Shown: in pieces, positions 18,616 to 27,260 of the stretch
Layout of the letters: every line of letters begins with the position of its first letter
How positions within the stretch are numbered: position 1 is the stretch's first letter
From: Mucilaginibacter celer
GTDB taxonomy: Bacteria; Bacteroidota; Bacteroidia; Sphingobacteriales; Sphingobacteriaceae
DNA: 64,000 bases
Direction: 5' to 3'
Assembly: GCF_003576455.2 (NCBI RefSeq)
Contig: NZ_CP032869.1
Span: 3,968,001-4,032,000 of the forward strand
The notes under the pieces: generated by a model
Told to the model about the DNA's origin: nothing
What the model saw: only the letters and a program-made list of their open reading frames with translations
The model's database searches: none
Made by a program: the position numbers and the translations under genes

Positions 18616-19629
18616 ATGAAGAAACTACTCATTCTGCTATCGGCCGCGTTTATGTTGGCCTGCAACGCGCCCGAAAAAAAAGCCGGTTCATCAACACCCC
18701 TCACAGACACAACGGTAAAAACCGGGGGGAACAAACTTATAAGCATTGATGGCAAGTACAATGTATGGACAAAAAAAATCGGAGAGGGAAAAATCAAAGT
18801 ATTGCTATTGCATGGCGGCCCCGGTTTTTCGCACGATTACATGGAATGCTTTGAAGATTTTTTACCTAAAGAAGGCATTGAGTTTTACTATTATGATCAG
18901 TTAGGTTGCGGAAACTCGGATGCGCCTGCCGACACTTCACTTTATAACATTGCACGGTATGTTGAAGAAGTTGAACAGGTACGAAAAGGACTGGGGCTTG
19001 ATAACTTTTATATCTTCGGCCACTCGTGGGGTGGCCTGCTGGCCATGGAGTACCTGCACAAATATCAATCGCATGTTAAGGGTGCCATCCTATCAAACAT
19101 GACGGCAGGTATGAAGGACTATACCGGCTACTCGGCCGAGTTGAAGAAAAAGCTTTTTTCGGCAAGAGACATTGCTGTTTACGATTCGCTCGACAGGCTT
19201 AAAAAATATGATTCGCCACAGTATAATGATCTGCTGATGAATAAACTTTATTCAAAAGTGATTTGCCAGATCCCGGTAAGCAACTGGCCCGAGCCGCTGA
19301 TGCGCGCCTTTAAAAAAGCCAATCATAATGTATACATCCAGATGCAGGGCGTGGATGAATTTCATGTAACCGGTAATTTTAAAAACTGGGAATTTTGGGA
19401 TAAGTTACCTCAAATTAAAGTGCCTACACTGGTGCTTGGCGGTATGAACGACGAGATGAACCCCGTAAGTATGAAAAAAGAAGGGCAGTTGCTGCCAAAC
19501 AGTCGTACATATCTTTGCCCTAAAGGCAGCCACATGGCTATGTATGATGATCAGCAAAATTACTTTACAGCGCTTTTAGGCTTCTTAAAAGATGTTGATA
19601 GTTCAACATTTAAGCCTGATGTGAAGTAA
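18616..19629 (+). CDS. Proline iminopeptidase-like alpha/beta hydrolase lipoprotein
   Basis: The 337-residue product has a lipoprotein signal ending FMLAC, so it is probably anchored in the cell envelope, unlike cytoplasmic proline iminopeptidases. The hydrolase core contains the oxyanion motif LLHGGPGFSHDY, the nucleophile elbow GHSWGG with Ser about 137, an Asp candidate in GGMNDEMNP and the His in KGSHMAMYD. YYDQLGCGNSD is typical of peptidase family S33. The likely role is removal of N-terminal proline or similar residues from periplasmic peptides; substrate is inferred from family. It is monocistronic and ends in a strong bidirectional terminator shared with the convergent gene at 19714. 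Confidence 0.87.
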   Translation: MKKLLILLSAAFMLACNAPEKKAGSSTPLTDTTVKTGGNKLISIDGKYNVWTKKIGEGKIKVLLLHGGPGFSHDYMECFEDFLPKEGIEFYYYDQLGCGNSDAPADTSLYNIARYVEEVEQVRKGLGLDNFYIFGHSWGGLLAMEYLHKYQSHVKGAILSNMTAGMKDYTGYSAELKKKLFSARDIAVYDSLDRLKKYDSPQYNDLLMNKLYSKVICQIPVSNWPEPLMRAFKKANHNVYIQMQGVDEFHVTGNFKNWEFWDKLPQIKVPTLVLGGMNDEMNPVSMKKEGQLLPNSRTYLCPKGSHMAMYDDQQNYFTALLGFLKDVDSSTFKPDVK

Positions 19630-19658
19630 TATCGTAAAATAATGCCGTTCAAAAAAAA

Positions 19659-19691
19659 GCTGCATCGTTGTTTTATGATGCAGCCTTTTTT
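19659..19691. terminator. Bidirectional intrinsic terminator
   Basis: GCTGCATC (19659-19666) pairs with GATGCAGC (19677-19684) around a 10-base loop. A run of A precedes and a run of T follows, so the element can end transcripts of both the plus-strand hydrolase gene and the minus-strand beta-helix gene. Confidence 0.85.
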
Positions 19692-19713
19692 TATTGAATC
19701 TAAGAGATATTAA

Positions 19714-21099
19714 TCAATATTCGGTTGCACCTACGTCAACACCCTCGCCATTGTCGCGGTCTTTACCGTAGTAATCTATTTGTACACCGTAAACAGCCAC
19801 ATCGGTTCCTTTATCAATAAACGGCGAAGATGCCTGCAAACGGAAATTCCCGCCATTATAGTTTAAAAACTTACAATCGTTTACATTGGTACCCACATAA
19901 TTGTTCAGGGCAGTAAGTTTAACATCGCTGCTTTTTTTGATGATGGCCTGAACTCCGGCCGGTTGTATAAAAGCATTGTTGATAACGGTATTCATGGGGA
20001 TGGTTTCTGAATTTAATTTAATACCGCCTAAAAGCGAACCAACCACCGTATTGTTAATAAACTGAAAATTAGGACCAGGTGTATATCTCGAATCGGCAAA
20101 AATACCGTACGATTTTGAGTTGAGGATATAGTTATTGTATACCAGGTTATCGCCCAAACCTAAAACTATAATGCCATTGCCCGGCGCATTTTTAACTACG
20201 TTATTGTAGCATTTTCCGCCGGTCCCCTCGCCTATTTGTATGCCATTATCCTGGTAAGCCGAAAACGGAGATATACCCGGGTGATTTACGTTGTTACCAT
20301 AAATAATGCAGCCCGAAGTGGCGCTGCCTACCTGGATCCCTTCTGAACCTGTTGAATCAGTAACGTTGCGCAATACCCTAAGGTTTACCACATCGTGCGG
20401 TAAAACTGTTCCGCATGATGATGATACGCCGTCTTCATAAAAAGAGTTTCCGATATAAATGCCTTCACCACCGGTTTGGTGAATATAATTATCATGAATA
20501 TTCACGTTGCGCATGGTAAAATGGCCGCGCCATGTAGCAGGATCGCAGGTTGGATCGGTTTTGGCCATGATACCGGCAAAACCGCTGTTGTGTACATCAA
20601 AGTAGCCTATCTCAAAGTCGGTACTCAGGTCGTCCATCGTCATGCCGATGTTTCCGCCTTCTACTTCAAAGCCATATTTAACAGCCGGATCGCCATTGCC
20701 TAACACTTTAAAATAGCGGCAGTTTTGGGTTTTAAAGCCATACGAAGCTGTTACATCTGTTGAAAAAGTAACCTTACCACCCTGGTTAACCACAATGATA
20801 GGAGCTGTTAATGTGCCCTTGAAATTCTTGAGCAGCAGCGCTCCTCTCCGGCCGGCCGGAATGTATACTACGCCACCCGCGGGGATATTTGTACCGTCAA
20901 CCATCCACTCGTTAGGCTTAACAGTATAGGTAAAATTGGATACTGCGGCTACATGCATCCCAACCCGCGCGGTATCATCGGCCATGGTTGAGGTTAAGGG
21001 CTGCTTCTCCAGCGTGTTAATTTTTTTGGTGCAAGCCCCAAAAGTTGACAGCATCAGCGTACCGGCTATCAGATAATTTAAGTAATTTTTAGTTCCCAT
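19714..21099 (-). CDS. Right-handed parallel beta-helix lipoprotein
   Basis: The 461-residue protein begins with a lipoprotein signal (LNYLIAGTLMLSTFGAC), predicting envelope attachment. The body has regularly spaced beta-helix coils with Asn/Gly-rich turns: RNVNIHDNYIHQTGGEGIYIGN, TGSEGIQVGS, GNGIIVLG and NTVVGSLLGGIKLNSE. The pattern matches pectate-lyase-like parallel beta-helices, which often degrade or bind polysaccharides. I cannot assign a lyase or hydrolase family or catalytic residues. The C-terminal end (GVDVGATEY) is a common tail in Bacteroidota beta-helix proteins. It converges on the proline-iminopeptidase-like gene and has its own promoter region upstream (21100-21287). Confidence 0.82.
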   Translation of the reverse strand: MGTKNYLNYLIAGTLMLSTFGACTKKINTLEKQPLTSTMADDTARVGMHVAAVSNFTYTVKPNEWMVDGTNIPAGGVVYIPAGRRGALLLKNFKGTLTAPIIVVNQGGKVTFSTDVTASYGFKTQNCRYFKVLGNGDPAVKYGFEVEGGNIGMTMDDLSTDFEIGYFDVHNSGFAGIMAKTDPTCDPATWRGHFTMRNVNIHDNYIHQTGGEGIYIGNSFYEDGVSSSCGTVLPHDVVNLRVLRNVTDSTGSEGIQVGSATSGCIIYGNNVNHPGISPFSAYQDNGIQIGEGTGGKCYNNVVKNAPGNGIIVLGLGDNLVYNNYILNSKSYGIFADSRYTPGPNFQFINNTVVGSLLGGIKLNSETIPMNTVINNAFIQPAGVQAIIKKSSDVKLTALNNYVGTNVNDCKFLNYNGGNFRLQASSPFIDKGTDVAVYGVQIDYYGKDRDNGEGVDVGATEY

Positions 21100-21287
21100 C
21101 TGTCAATTAAAAAAAGTACGTATCACATTATTTACTCAAATCATCTTTCAGGGCATTCCGATTTAAGAAAGCTTGTGGTTGTACGTTTTTTTTGAATGCA
21201 GGGTTGCTAAAAAGTTAAACGGCCCTGGTTGCAAGGGTTAAAAAAGCACATCAAAAACAATTTAAATAACTGATAATCAAACACAAA

Positions 21288-21872
21288 TTAATCAGCTAAA
21301 CCTTTACCAATTAAAATTTGGGGTATGTATTTTTCAACCCTTTCCTGCCTTGTTTTGGATTGTTTAGGTTGCGAAAAATGCAACAGATAGGCCCGTTGCC
21401 GGCCCGGTGTAAGCGCTTCGAACGCGATTTTTAAAGCCGGCATTTCATTCAATTTGGTTTGAAACTCTTCGGCCACGAGAAATTCGGTGGTCTTTTTCAA
21501 CTCCACTTTCAGCCCGGCTTTTTCAACCTCAATAGCCTGGTAAATATAGGTTTTGAGTACGGTGGCAAGGCCTGTTATTTGCTCAAGATTGGTAAACCTG
21601 ATTTGCCGGGCTGCCTGTACATTTTCTGATTGTTGGATGAGGATGTTATCAGTATCACTCAGCAAAGCACCTTTAAAAAACAGGAAGGCACAGTACTCTT
21701 TAAATTCATGAATCAGTACAATATTACTTTGGCCAAGCGTATAGCAAGGCGATCCCCATTTTAATTCTTCGGTTAACCCGCAATCAAGCGCTATTATTCG
21801 TAATTGCTCCAGTTCCTGCCGCCATTTTTCAGATTTAGCGAAATAAAAATCAACCTTGGGGTTCATCATCAT
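21288..21872 (-). CDS. YdeI/OmdA-like protein (DUF1801 plus OmdA)
   Basis: The 194-residue protein has an N-terminal DUF1801/YdhG-like part (LRIIALDCGLTEELKWGSPCYTL; EFKEYCAFLFFKGALL) and a C-terminal bacteriocin-protection OmdA-like part (ALTPGRQRAYLLHFSQPKQSKTRQERVEKYIPQILIGKG). This two-part layout is the usual Bacteroidota YdeI family. Its biochemical role is poorly defined; Salmonella YdeI is linked to antimicrobial peptide tolerance. It is the last gene of a five-gene minus-strand operon led by an ArsR regulator, 11 bases after the DUF4256 gene. Confidence 0.85.
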   Translation of the reverse strand: MMMNPKVDFYFAKSEKWRQELEQLRIIALDCGLTEELKWGSPCYTLGQSNIVLIHEFKEYCAFLFFKGALLSDTDNILIQQSENVQAARQIRFTNLEQITGLATVLKTYIYQAIEVEKAGLKVELKKTTEFLVAEEFQTKLNEMPALKIAFEALTPGRQRAYLLHFSQPKQSKTRQERVEKYIPQILIGKGLAD

Positions 21873-21883
21873 CTTTATTAATT

Positions 21884-22441
21884 TTAAACTTTTAGCACAC
21901 CACGAAATCCTCTGGCTGCATAATATGATTCGGCACCGTTATGATACACAAAAACGGTATCATACCTCCTATCGCAAAATATAGCTCCACCAAGTTTGCG
22001 GATATTGGCAGGAGTTTTTACCCAACTTGATGTTTTCAGATCAAACTTGCCCAGCTTTTGCAAATCGCGATATTGTTCTTCGGTTAGCATCTCTATGCCC
22101 ATATCTTCAGCCGCAGCTACGGCGCTGTTGGCAGGTTTATGTTCTTTTCGGGCCTCAAGTGCTTCATGATCGTAACAATAGCTCCGGCGACCTTTGGGGC
22201 TTTCAGCTGCACAATCACAAAAAACGTATTCGCCGGTGTTTGCATCATAACCAACAACATCAGGTTCGCCGCCGGTTATTTCCATTTCGCTAAGCGACCA
22301 TAATTTCACCGCATTAGCATTAAGATTTGCCAGTACATCAGCCCATTCAATACCCTTATGGCGATGTTTATTTTTTTCAAAACGGGTTTTCAGTATACCG
22401 AGCAACTCCTCGCGTTGCTCGGTAGAAAGTTCTTTTTTCAT
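21884..22441 (-). CDS. DUF4256 domain-containing protein
   Basis: The 185-residue soluble protein carries features I associate with DUF4256: RFEKNKHRHKGIEWADV near the start, MEITGGEPDVVGYD, FCDCAAESPKGRRSYCYDHEAL, MGIEMLTEEQYRDLQKLGKFDLKTSSWVKTP, and a C-terminal GGAIFCDRRYDTVFVYHNGAESYYAARGFRG. Several conserved Cys and His residues could bind metal, but the function of the family is unknown. It is the fourth gene of the ArsR-headed operon, 10 bases from the DoxX gene and 11 from the YdeI-like gene. Confidence 0.85.
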   Translation of the reverse strand: MKKELSTEQREELLGILKTRFEKNKHRHKGIEWADVLANLNANAVKLWSLSEMEITGGEPDVVGYDANTGEYVFCDCAAESPKGRRSYCYDHEALEARKEHKPANSAVAAAEDMGIEMLTEEQYRDLQKLGKFDLKTSSWVKTPANIRKLGGAIFCDRRYDTVFVYHNGAESYYAARGFRGVLKV

Positions 22442-22451
22442 CAGGTTTATT

Positions 22452-22835
22452 TTATTGGTTTGCTGAAATGATTTTTCTGTCGGCAGGCCTAAAATACCAG
22501 GATATGATAGTTAGCACGATCAACAATATTGGCCCGAAAAACTCCTTCCCGCCATCGCCCACAGCCAAATGCGAAAACACCGCGCCTAACATCACAAAGA
22601 AGAAGCCTGCATAAGCCCATTCTTTCAGCAAAGTAAATTTAGGGATTAGCACCACTATTACACCTAAAATTTTCCAAACGCCAATGATCGTTAACAAATA
22701 AGCAGGATAGCCTAAATGTGTCATCAACGCAGTTTCCTCTTTCATTTTTATCAGCTGTACTACTCCTGTAGATGTCATTCCTAAAGCCAGCCAAAGGGTG
22801 GCAACCCAGTAAATGATCTTATTTCTTTTGCTCAT
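22452..22835 (-). CDS. DoxX-family small membrane protein
   Basis: The 127-residue protein has four predicted membrane helices (IIYWVATLWLALGMTSTGVV; YLLTIIGVWKILGVIVVLI; WAYAGFFFVMLGAVFSHLAV; FFGPILLIVLTIISWYF). The order and motif LGYPAYLLTIIGVWKILG are those of the DoxX-like branch. Family members are small inner-membrane proteins of uncertain function, sometimes linked to thiol or redox stress. It is gene three of the ArsR operon, with 6 bases to the SRPBCC gene. Confidence 0.88.
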   Translation of the reverse strand: MSKRNKIIYWVATLWLALGMTSTGVVQLIKMKEETALMTHLGYPAYLLTIIGVWKILGVIVVLIPKFTLLKEWAYAGFFFVMLGAVFSHLAVGDGGKEFFGPILLIVLTIISWYFRPADRKIISANQ

Positions 22836-22841
22836 GATGGT

Positions 22842-23309
22842 TTATTTTAATTTGTTAACAACTTCTTGTAAACGGTTATGTGCCCAGTTGATGCCCTGTG
22901 CGAAAGGGAGTTTCAACATTTCATCCCTCAAAGCTGCCGATTGATATATAGAATGCATATTTAGCTTACAGGTATTATCAGTAAGTTTTTCGAACGACAA
23001 AATTTCCAGTTGCGCGCGAAAAGGTGCGTTTTCCATTTCGAAAGTGCGGACTATCTTTTGGTTAGGCGTAAACTCGTGAATGGTTCCGTTGGCTTTGAAT
23101 ACCACGTTTCCTTTCGGATCGGAAGTTTCAAAGCGGTAACTGCCGTGATTTTGGTTTTCAAGTTTCAGCACTTTAGTGCCCATCCATTGCTCCACAATTT
23201 CGGGTTCGGCGTAGGCTTTAAACAGCAGTTCCACCGGCAGGTCAAATTCGCGGGTGATGAGCAGGTCCTGCTTGCCGGTTTGGGCGGTAATTTTGGTTTT
23301 CAGTTCCAT
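22842..23309 (-). CDS. SRPBCC/AHSA1-like domain protein
   Basis: The 155-residue single-domain protein has the activator-of-Hsp90-homologue signature: ITREFDLPVELLFKAYAEPEIVEQWMG, the beta strand SYRFETSDPKGNVVFKANGTI and the late helix WAHNRLQEVVNKLK. In Firmicutes and Bacteroidota, ArsR-type regulators are very often followed immediately by such a gene, and the start here is one base from the end of the regulator, indicating translational coupling. Ligand and role are unknown. Confidence 0.9.
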   Translation of the reverse strand: MELKTKITAQTGKQDLLITREFDLPVELLFKAYAEPEIVEQWMGTKVLKLENQNHGSYRFETSDPKGNVVFKANGTIHEFTPNQKIVRTFEMENAPFRAQLEILSFEKLTDNTCKLNMHSIYQSAALRDEMLKLPFAQGINWAHNRLQEVVNKLK

Positions 23310-23310
23310 A

Positions 23311-23640
23311 TTATTCGGTTTGTTTTGATTGGTATTGTTTCATGATGGCTTCCAGCTTGTTGAAGCGCTCATCCCACATCTGGCGGAACGGTTCGATAAA
23401 ATCGGCTACTTCTTTCATTTTTTTTGCGTTGATATGGTAATAAATTTCCCGGCCGCTTTGCTCCTGTTTCAGTAATTCGCATTCGGTGAGGATCTGCAAA
23501 TGTTTGGAAACTGTTGGCCTTGCGGTATCAAAATTAGAGGCTATTAACCCGGCTGTCATAGCCTGGGTGGCAACCAGGGTGAGGATGGCCCTGCGGGTTG
23601 GATCGGCAATGGCCTGGAATACGTCGCGTCGTAAATTCAT
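23311..23640 (-). CDS. ArsR-family transcriptional regulator
   Basis: The 109-residue winged-helix protein (RRDVFQAIADPTRRAILTLV; TARPTVSKHLQILTECELLKQEQSGREIYYHIN) matches the ArsR/SmtB fold of the SRPBCC-linked branch. No Cys metal-binding motif of the ELCVCDL type is present, so it probably does not sense arsenic or heavy metals. It heads a tight operon (SRPBCC, DoxX, DUF4256, YdeI-like) and most likely represses it through two tandem palindromes just upstream of its start codon. C-terminal residues QMWDERFNKLEAIMKQY could serve dimerisation. Confidence 0.92.
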   Translation of the reverse strand: MNLRRDVFQAIADPTRRAILTLVATQAMTAGLIASNFDTARPTVSKHLQILTECELLKQEQSGREIYYHINAKKMKEVADFIEPFRQMWDERFNKLEAIMKQYQSKQTE

Positions 23641-23643
23641 CGT

Positions 23644-23685
23644 GTAGCTATTTGACTACGAATATATATGTAGTTATTTAGCTAC
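23644..23685. promoter_or_regulatory. Tandem palindromic operator of the ArsR operon
   Basis: Two 16-base imperfect palindromes of form GTAGnTATTTnnCTAC lie at 23644-23659 and 23670-23685, centre to centre 26 bases apart. They begin 4 bases upstream of the ArsR start codon at 23640. Length, dyad symmetry and position fit binding sites for two ArsR dimers in autorepression. Binding itself is inferred. Confidence 0.65.
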
Positions 23686-23883
23686 GCAAATTTTTATTTA
23701 TTTTTTAAATTGATCAAGCACCTCAAGGAACAATATCTCACATACTTACAAATGAATCCACATCGAAATAAAAAATCTCAATCATTTACTTTGAAATACA
23801 AAGTTCTTTTACATACCTTTATGTCGATTTAATTTTCACTGCAATCTTTTGATATTCCAACCAAAAAATTAAAATATAAATCC

Positions 23884-25128
23884 ATGAGAGATCAGATCAT
23901 AGCTCACCTAAACGATGCCGGATACCTTGAAAAAATGTACCGCGGCAACCGCGGGCCTTTTAAAAAAGAATTTGCATCACTTTATCCCGATGTGAAAGGA
24001 AACGCCTTAGCCGATTTCTGGAACGAGCGGCTGAACTACGAAAACGACGAAATTAGCTGGGGTAGCAGCCGCGAATTAGTTTTGGTAATACTGGCCGCGC
24101 TCACCGCAGGTTTAATTGCCAAACTCCCGGCTATTTTATCCATCAACCAGGAAACTTTTTATTCGCGCAACATCGGGTTTATCATTTTCCCCTTGCTTAC
24201 AAGCTATTTTGCGTGGAAAAACAAATTATCACCCAGTAAAATAGCTTTTACAGCAGGTGCTGTTTTTTTGGGGATCATTTTTATCAATTTACTTCCCCAA
24301 AATAATAAAAGCGATACCCTCATTTTATCATGCATTCATCTTGTTTTGTTTTTATGGTCGGTTTTAGGGTTCGCTTTTGTTGGCGGGGCGCAAAACGATA
24401 CAGATAAACGGCTCAGCTTTTTAAAAGTTAACGGCGATGTAGTGGTAATGACGGCCCTCATTGTAATTGCAGGCGCTATCATGACGGGTGTAACCATTGG
24501 CCTTTTCTCGCTCATTCATTTCAACATCGAAAAATTTTACACCCAAAACATCGGTATTATGGGCCTTGCCGCGGCCCCAATTATAGCTACCTATCTTACA
24601 CAAACTAACCCGCAGCTGGTAGGTAAAATCTCGCCGGTAATTGCCAAAATCTTTTGTCCGCTGGTATTGATCACCCTGGTTATTTACCTTTTTGCCATGA
24701 TCACCTCGCGCGAAAACCCATACAACAACCGCGATTTTTTAATGATATTTAATGGGGTCCTGCTTGCGGTTATGGCTATTATCTTTTTCTCGGTGGCAGA
24801 ATCAACCGGGGGGAATAAAAGCAAAGTTCAAACCCTTATACTTTTCCTCTTGTCAGTAGTGACTATTGTGGTTAACGGGGTAGCGCTTTCGGCTATTGTG
24901 CTGCGCATTTCGGAGTGGGGTTTTTCGCCTAACCGTACCGCCGTTTTAGGGGCAAATGTTTTGATTATGGTTAACCTGTTGCTGGTTACTTTACAGCTTT
25001 TTAAAGCGGCATTTAAACAAGGAGAGATTGGCAGCGTAGGTAAAACTATTTCATTTTACCTCCCCGTTTATTTTGTTTGGGTGGTTATTGTGACGTTTGT
25101 GTTTCCGTTGGTGTTTGGGTTTAGGTAG
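23884..25128 (+). CDS. DUF4153-like polytopic membrane protein
   Basis: The 414-residue protein has a soluble N-terminal segment of about 65 residues (HLNDAGYLEKMYRGNRGPFKKEFASLYP) and then about eleven hydrophobic helices ending VVIVTFVFPLVFGF. The architecture agrees with DUF4153 proteins of Bacteroidota, whose function is unknown. YTQNIGIMGLAAAPIIATYL and AESTGGNKSK are notable loops. It is monocistronic, divergent from the ArsR operon, and ends just before a large hairpin repeat shared with the convergent GH110-like gene. Confidence 0.7.
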   Translation: MRDQIIAHLNDAGYLEKMYRGNRGPFKKEFASLYPDVKGNALADFWNERLNYENDEISWGSSRELVLVILAALTAGLIAKLPAILSINQETFYSRNIGFIIFPLLTSYFAWKNKLSPSKIAFTAGAVFLGIIFINLLPQNNKSDTLILSCIHLVLFLWSVLGFAFVGGAQNDTDKRLSFLKVNGDVVVMTALIVIAGAIMTGVTIGLFSLIHFNIEKFYTQNIGIMGLAAAPIIATYLTQTNPQLVGKISPVIAKIFCPLVLITLVIYLFAMITSRENPYNNRDFLMIFNGVLLAVMAIIFFSVAESTGGNKSKVQTLILFLLSVVTIVVNGVALSAIVLRISEWGFSPNRTAVLGANVLIMVNLLLVTLQLFKAAFKQGEIGSVGKTISFYLPVYFVWVVIVTFVFPLVFGFR

Positions 25129-25160
25129 GAGAATCCGAATAAATACAGGGCGGATTGTGC

Positions 25161-25271
25161 GATTCCCCTCTTGAGAGGGGCGGAGGGGTGTGTTTCTGCG
25201 CACGGATTATCGCTTGCGCAACACACCCCTGCTCCCCGCTATCCTTCGCTCCCCCTCTCAAGAGGGGAATC
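25161..25271. repeat. 111-bp hairpin repeat element
   Basis: Perfect 20-base inverted arms lie at 25161-25180 and 25252-25271, enclosing further pairings: a GGAGGGGTGTG-type strand with its partner AACACACCCCT, and TGCGCA with TGCGCA. The whole element can fold into one long hairpin. It sits between convergent genes (DUF4153-like and GH110-like) and may act as a bidirectional terminator. Its layout resembles the two hairpin elements inside glycan locus 2, but the sequence differs enough that common origin is only suggested. Confidence 0.8.
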
Positions 25272-25295
25272 TAAAAAAGCCTGCTTCTTTGCGTT

Positions 25296-27158
25296 TCACT
25301 CCCCCAAAACATTCCCCTTAAACCCACCTTTCGGCAAGTCAAAACAATCTTTAATACTCATCAAAGCATCAAAATTTTTAACCGGAACTTTTGATTTTAC
25401 ATGGTTACCTGTAACCCGTAACCCCGAATTAGCAGAAGCACTTAAAAACAAACCTTCCTTTATAACAGCCTTGTTATTAAGAATTTTAATCCCCGAATGT
25501 ACTGCCTTTTTAACCGGCACTTTAGTTTCCGGTAAGGTGCCAATCACCGGTCCCCCACATTCAAAAAACCGGTTATTACGGATAGTTACATCCCTCACCG
25601 CTCCAGATTCATACCAGCCGGAAGCATCATCATTTATCCAGATGGCACTGTTGTGCGTACGATTGAATACGTTGTGCTCAATTATACTTTTTCGCAAGGT
25701 GGTTAGCAGGATGCCACGGGTTGGTATTTTTTCGATGGTATCGTGGTGGATCCATACCTGTGGGGTAGCGGTTACGTTTTCTATTACATCGCCGGTTTGC
25801 ATTTCGACAGGCAAGGGCTTGCTCAGCTTTAACATAAACTCTTTATCATTAAGTTTTTGTACCAATAACAGTTTGTTGCTTTGATAAGTAAGCAGGCTTG
25901 CCGGGTTTACCATGCCAACACTATCGCCAGCCGAAAAGGCATCGAAGCCATAGGTTTGATTATGCATAAATTTCACTTTCACTTCGGTTGAAGAAAGTCG
26001 CTCAGTGATTTTTAAAAATGTGCCATGGATATTGATCGCATCATCATTAGCTGCCGAGAGGTAACTGTTAGCCACTTCTATTTTACCGCTGCAGCCCGAA
26101 AAATGCAGGATATCCGCCCAGGCCGCACAGGTACGCCCGGCACGGGCCTTTACACTAACGTGGTTAAAAGTTAAGTTTTGGCTAAACTGGCTCACTACCC
26201 CCATGCCGTGCATAAAATAAATACGCACATGGTTGAAACTGATATTTTTACTTTTCTGAATAAAAATGCCCGCACAATCACGGGTTACATCACGGTTTTG
26301 ATATGTCAGGCCTGTTTTAAAACCGGGGTTTTGTTTAAAGTAGATGCGCAATTGGTTTTCGCTGGTATTTACGTAGCGGAGCTGTTGCTGCTCTATTTCA
26401 ATCCTTTCAAGTTCCCGCGTGGCAGGGTTATATTGCTGCCAATACCCATCGGGTTGGTAACTCCAGCCTTCGCCTATCCAGGTGAGTACGCTATCCTTAA
26501 CAGCAAATTCGTCGCCCTTGTTAACCCGCACATCGGCATAATTTACTGCCAACTGGGTTACTGTAAGCTCGGAAACTGTTGGCCGGTGGTAATCGTAACT
26601 TAAACCACATAGCTTGATGTTGTTGCTATGATTGACATAAGTTTCAATCATTTTACCCCGCAGGTTAATTAAGGCTCCTGCGCTTGCTACATTAACAAAC
26701 CTGCTGCTATCAACCATCAGGGCGATGGCTTTTAAACCATAAGGAACATCGTTGGTATTAGAGATTTGCAACTGCGTTTTAAAAGCCCCATCCGGGAAAA
26801 AATTATATTTACCCGGCGCGAATTTAATGTTTACCGGTTTTGAAGACGAGCCGCGGGCAACCACAGCCATCGATTCGTGGAAATCGCCCGGTGATAGCAC
26901 AGAAACATCATCACCCGGCGATAAAATAAGTCGGTTTACAGGCACAAAAGTTTTCCAGGCTTTGATTTTGCTTTTTCCGTTGTTTTGATCGTTGCCTTTT
27001 ACCGGGTCGATAAAATACGTTTGATTGCCCGGGGATGTGCGGCGGGCTTTGATTGAAATATAGTCGGCCGGTTTGTTTCGGGCTTGTAATAAGTTACTTA
27101 TCAGCATTAAGCACAAAACTGCGAGGCTTTTCAGGGCGAGGTTTCTCATGGTATACAT
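25296..27158 (-). CDS. GH110-like parallel beta-helix glycosidase (putative alpha-1,3-galactosidase)
   Basis: The 620-residue protein has a signal peptide (NLALKSLAVLCLMLISNLLQA). Two in-frame ATG codons, 27158 and 27149, are both possible starts. The sequence opens with YFIDPVKGNDQNNGKSKIKAWKT, a common beta-helix glycosidase start. The core has ADILHFSGCSGKIEVANS then ANDDAINIHGTFLKI, close to the active-site region of GH110 enzymes that remove alpha-1,3-linked galactose. Repeated coils such as HVRIYFMHGMGVV and KSIIEHNVFNRTHNSAIWI support a right-handed beta-helix. Substrate is inferred from family. It lies upstream of the ECF sigma gene on the same strand and shares an 11-base upstream motif with fecR of glycan locus 1. 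Confidence 0.72.
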   Translation of the reverse strand: MYTMRNLALKSLAVLCLMLISNLLQARNKPADYISIKARRTSPGNQTYFIDPVKGNDQNNGKSKIKAWKTFVPVNRLILSPGDDVSVLSPGDFHESMAVVARGSSSKPVNIKFAPGKYNFFPDGAFKTQLQISNTNDVPYGLKAIALMVDSSRFVNVASAGALINLRGKMIETYVNHSNNIKLCGLSYDYHRPTVSELTVTQLAVNYADVRVNKGDEFAVKDSVLTWIGEGWSYQPDGYWQQYNPATRELERIEIEQQQLRYVNTSENQLRIYFKQNPGFKTGLTYQNRDVTRDCAGIFIQKSKNISFNHVRIYFMHGMGVVSQFSQNLTFNHVSVKARAGRTCAAWADILHFSGCSGKIEVANSYLSAANDDAINIHGTFLKITERLSSTEVKVKFMHNQTYGFDAFSAGDSVGMVNPASLLTYQSNKLLLVQKLNDKEFMLKLSKPLPVEMQTGDVIENVTATPQVWIHHDTIEKIPTRGILLTTLRKSIIEHNVFNRTHNSAIWINDDASGWYESGAVRDVTIRNNRFFECGGPVIGTLPETKVPVKKAVHSGIKILNNKAVIKEGLFLSASANSGLRVTGNHVKSKVPVKNFDALMSIKDCFDLPKGGFKGNVLGE

Positions 27159-27170
27159 TCAGGTTACGAA

Positions 27171-27181
27171 TATATAGTGTA
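27171..27181 (-). promoter_or_regulatory. Shared motif TACACTATATA upstream of the GH110-like gene
   Basis: Read on the minus strand, TACACTATATA ends 12 bases before the ATG at 27158 (21 before the ATG at 27149). The same 11 bases occur in the same orientation relative to the gene upstream of fecR at 28084-28094. It may be a promoter element used by both, but two copies are thin evidence. Confidence 0.35.
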
Positions 27182-27260
27182 GATGAGAGAAGCTTTACAC
27201 ACAGTGATTTTAAAATTCATTTTTGCAGAGTCGGATTACATGCGCCTACCACATGTATAC

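Noticed and set aside
25171..25884. 237-codon plus-strand frame starting in the hairpin repeat
   Set aside because: It runs antisense to the C-terminal part of the GH110-like gene and begins in repeat DNA.
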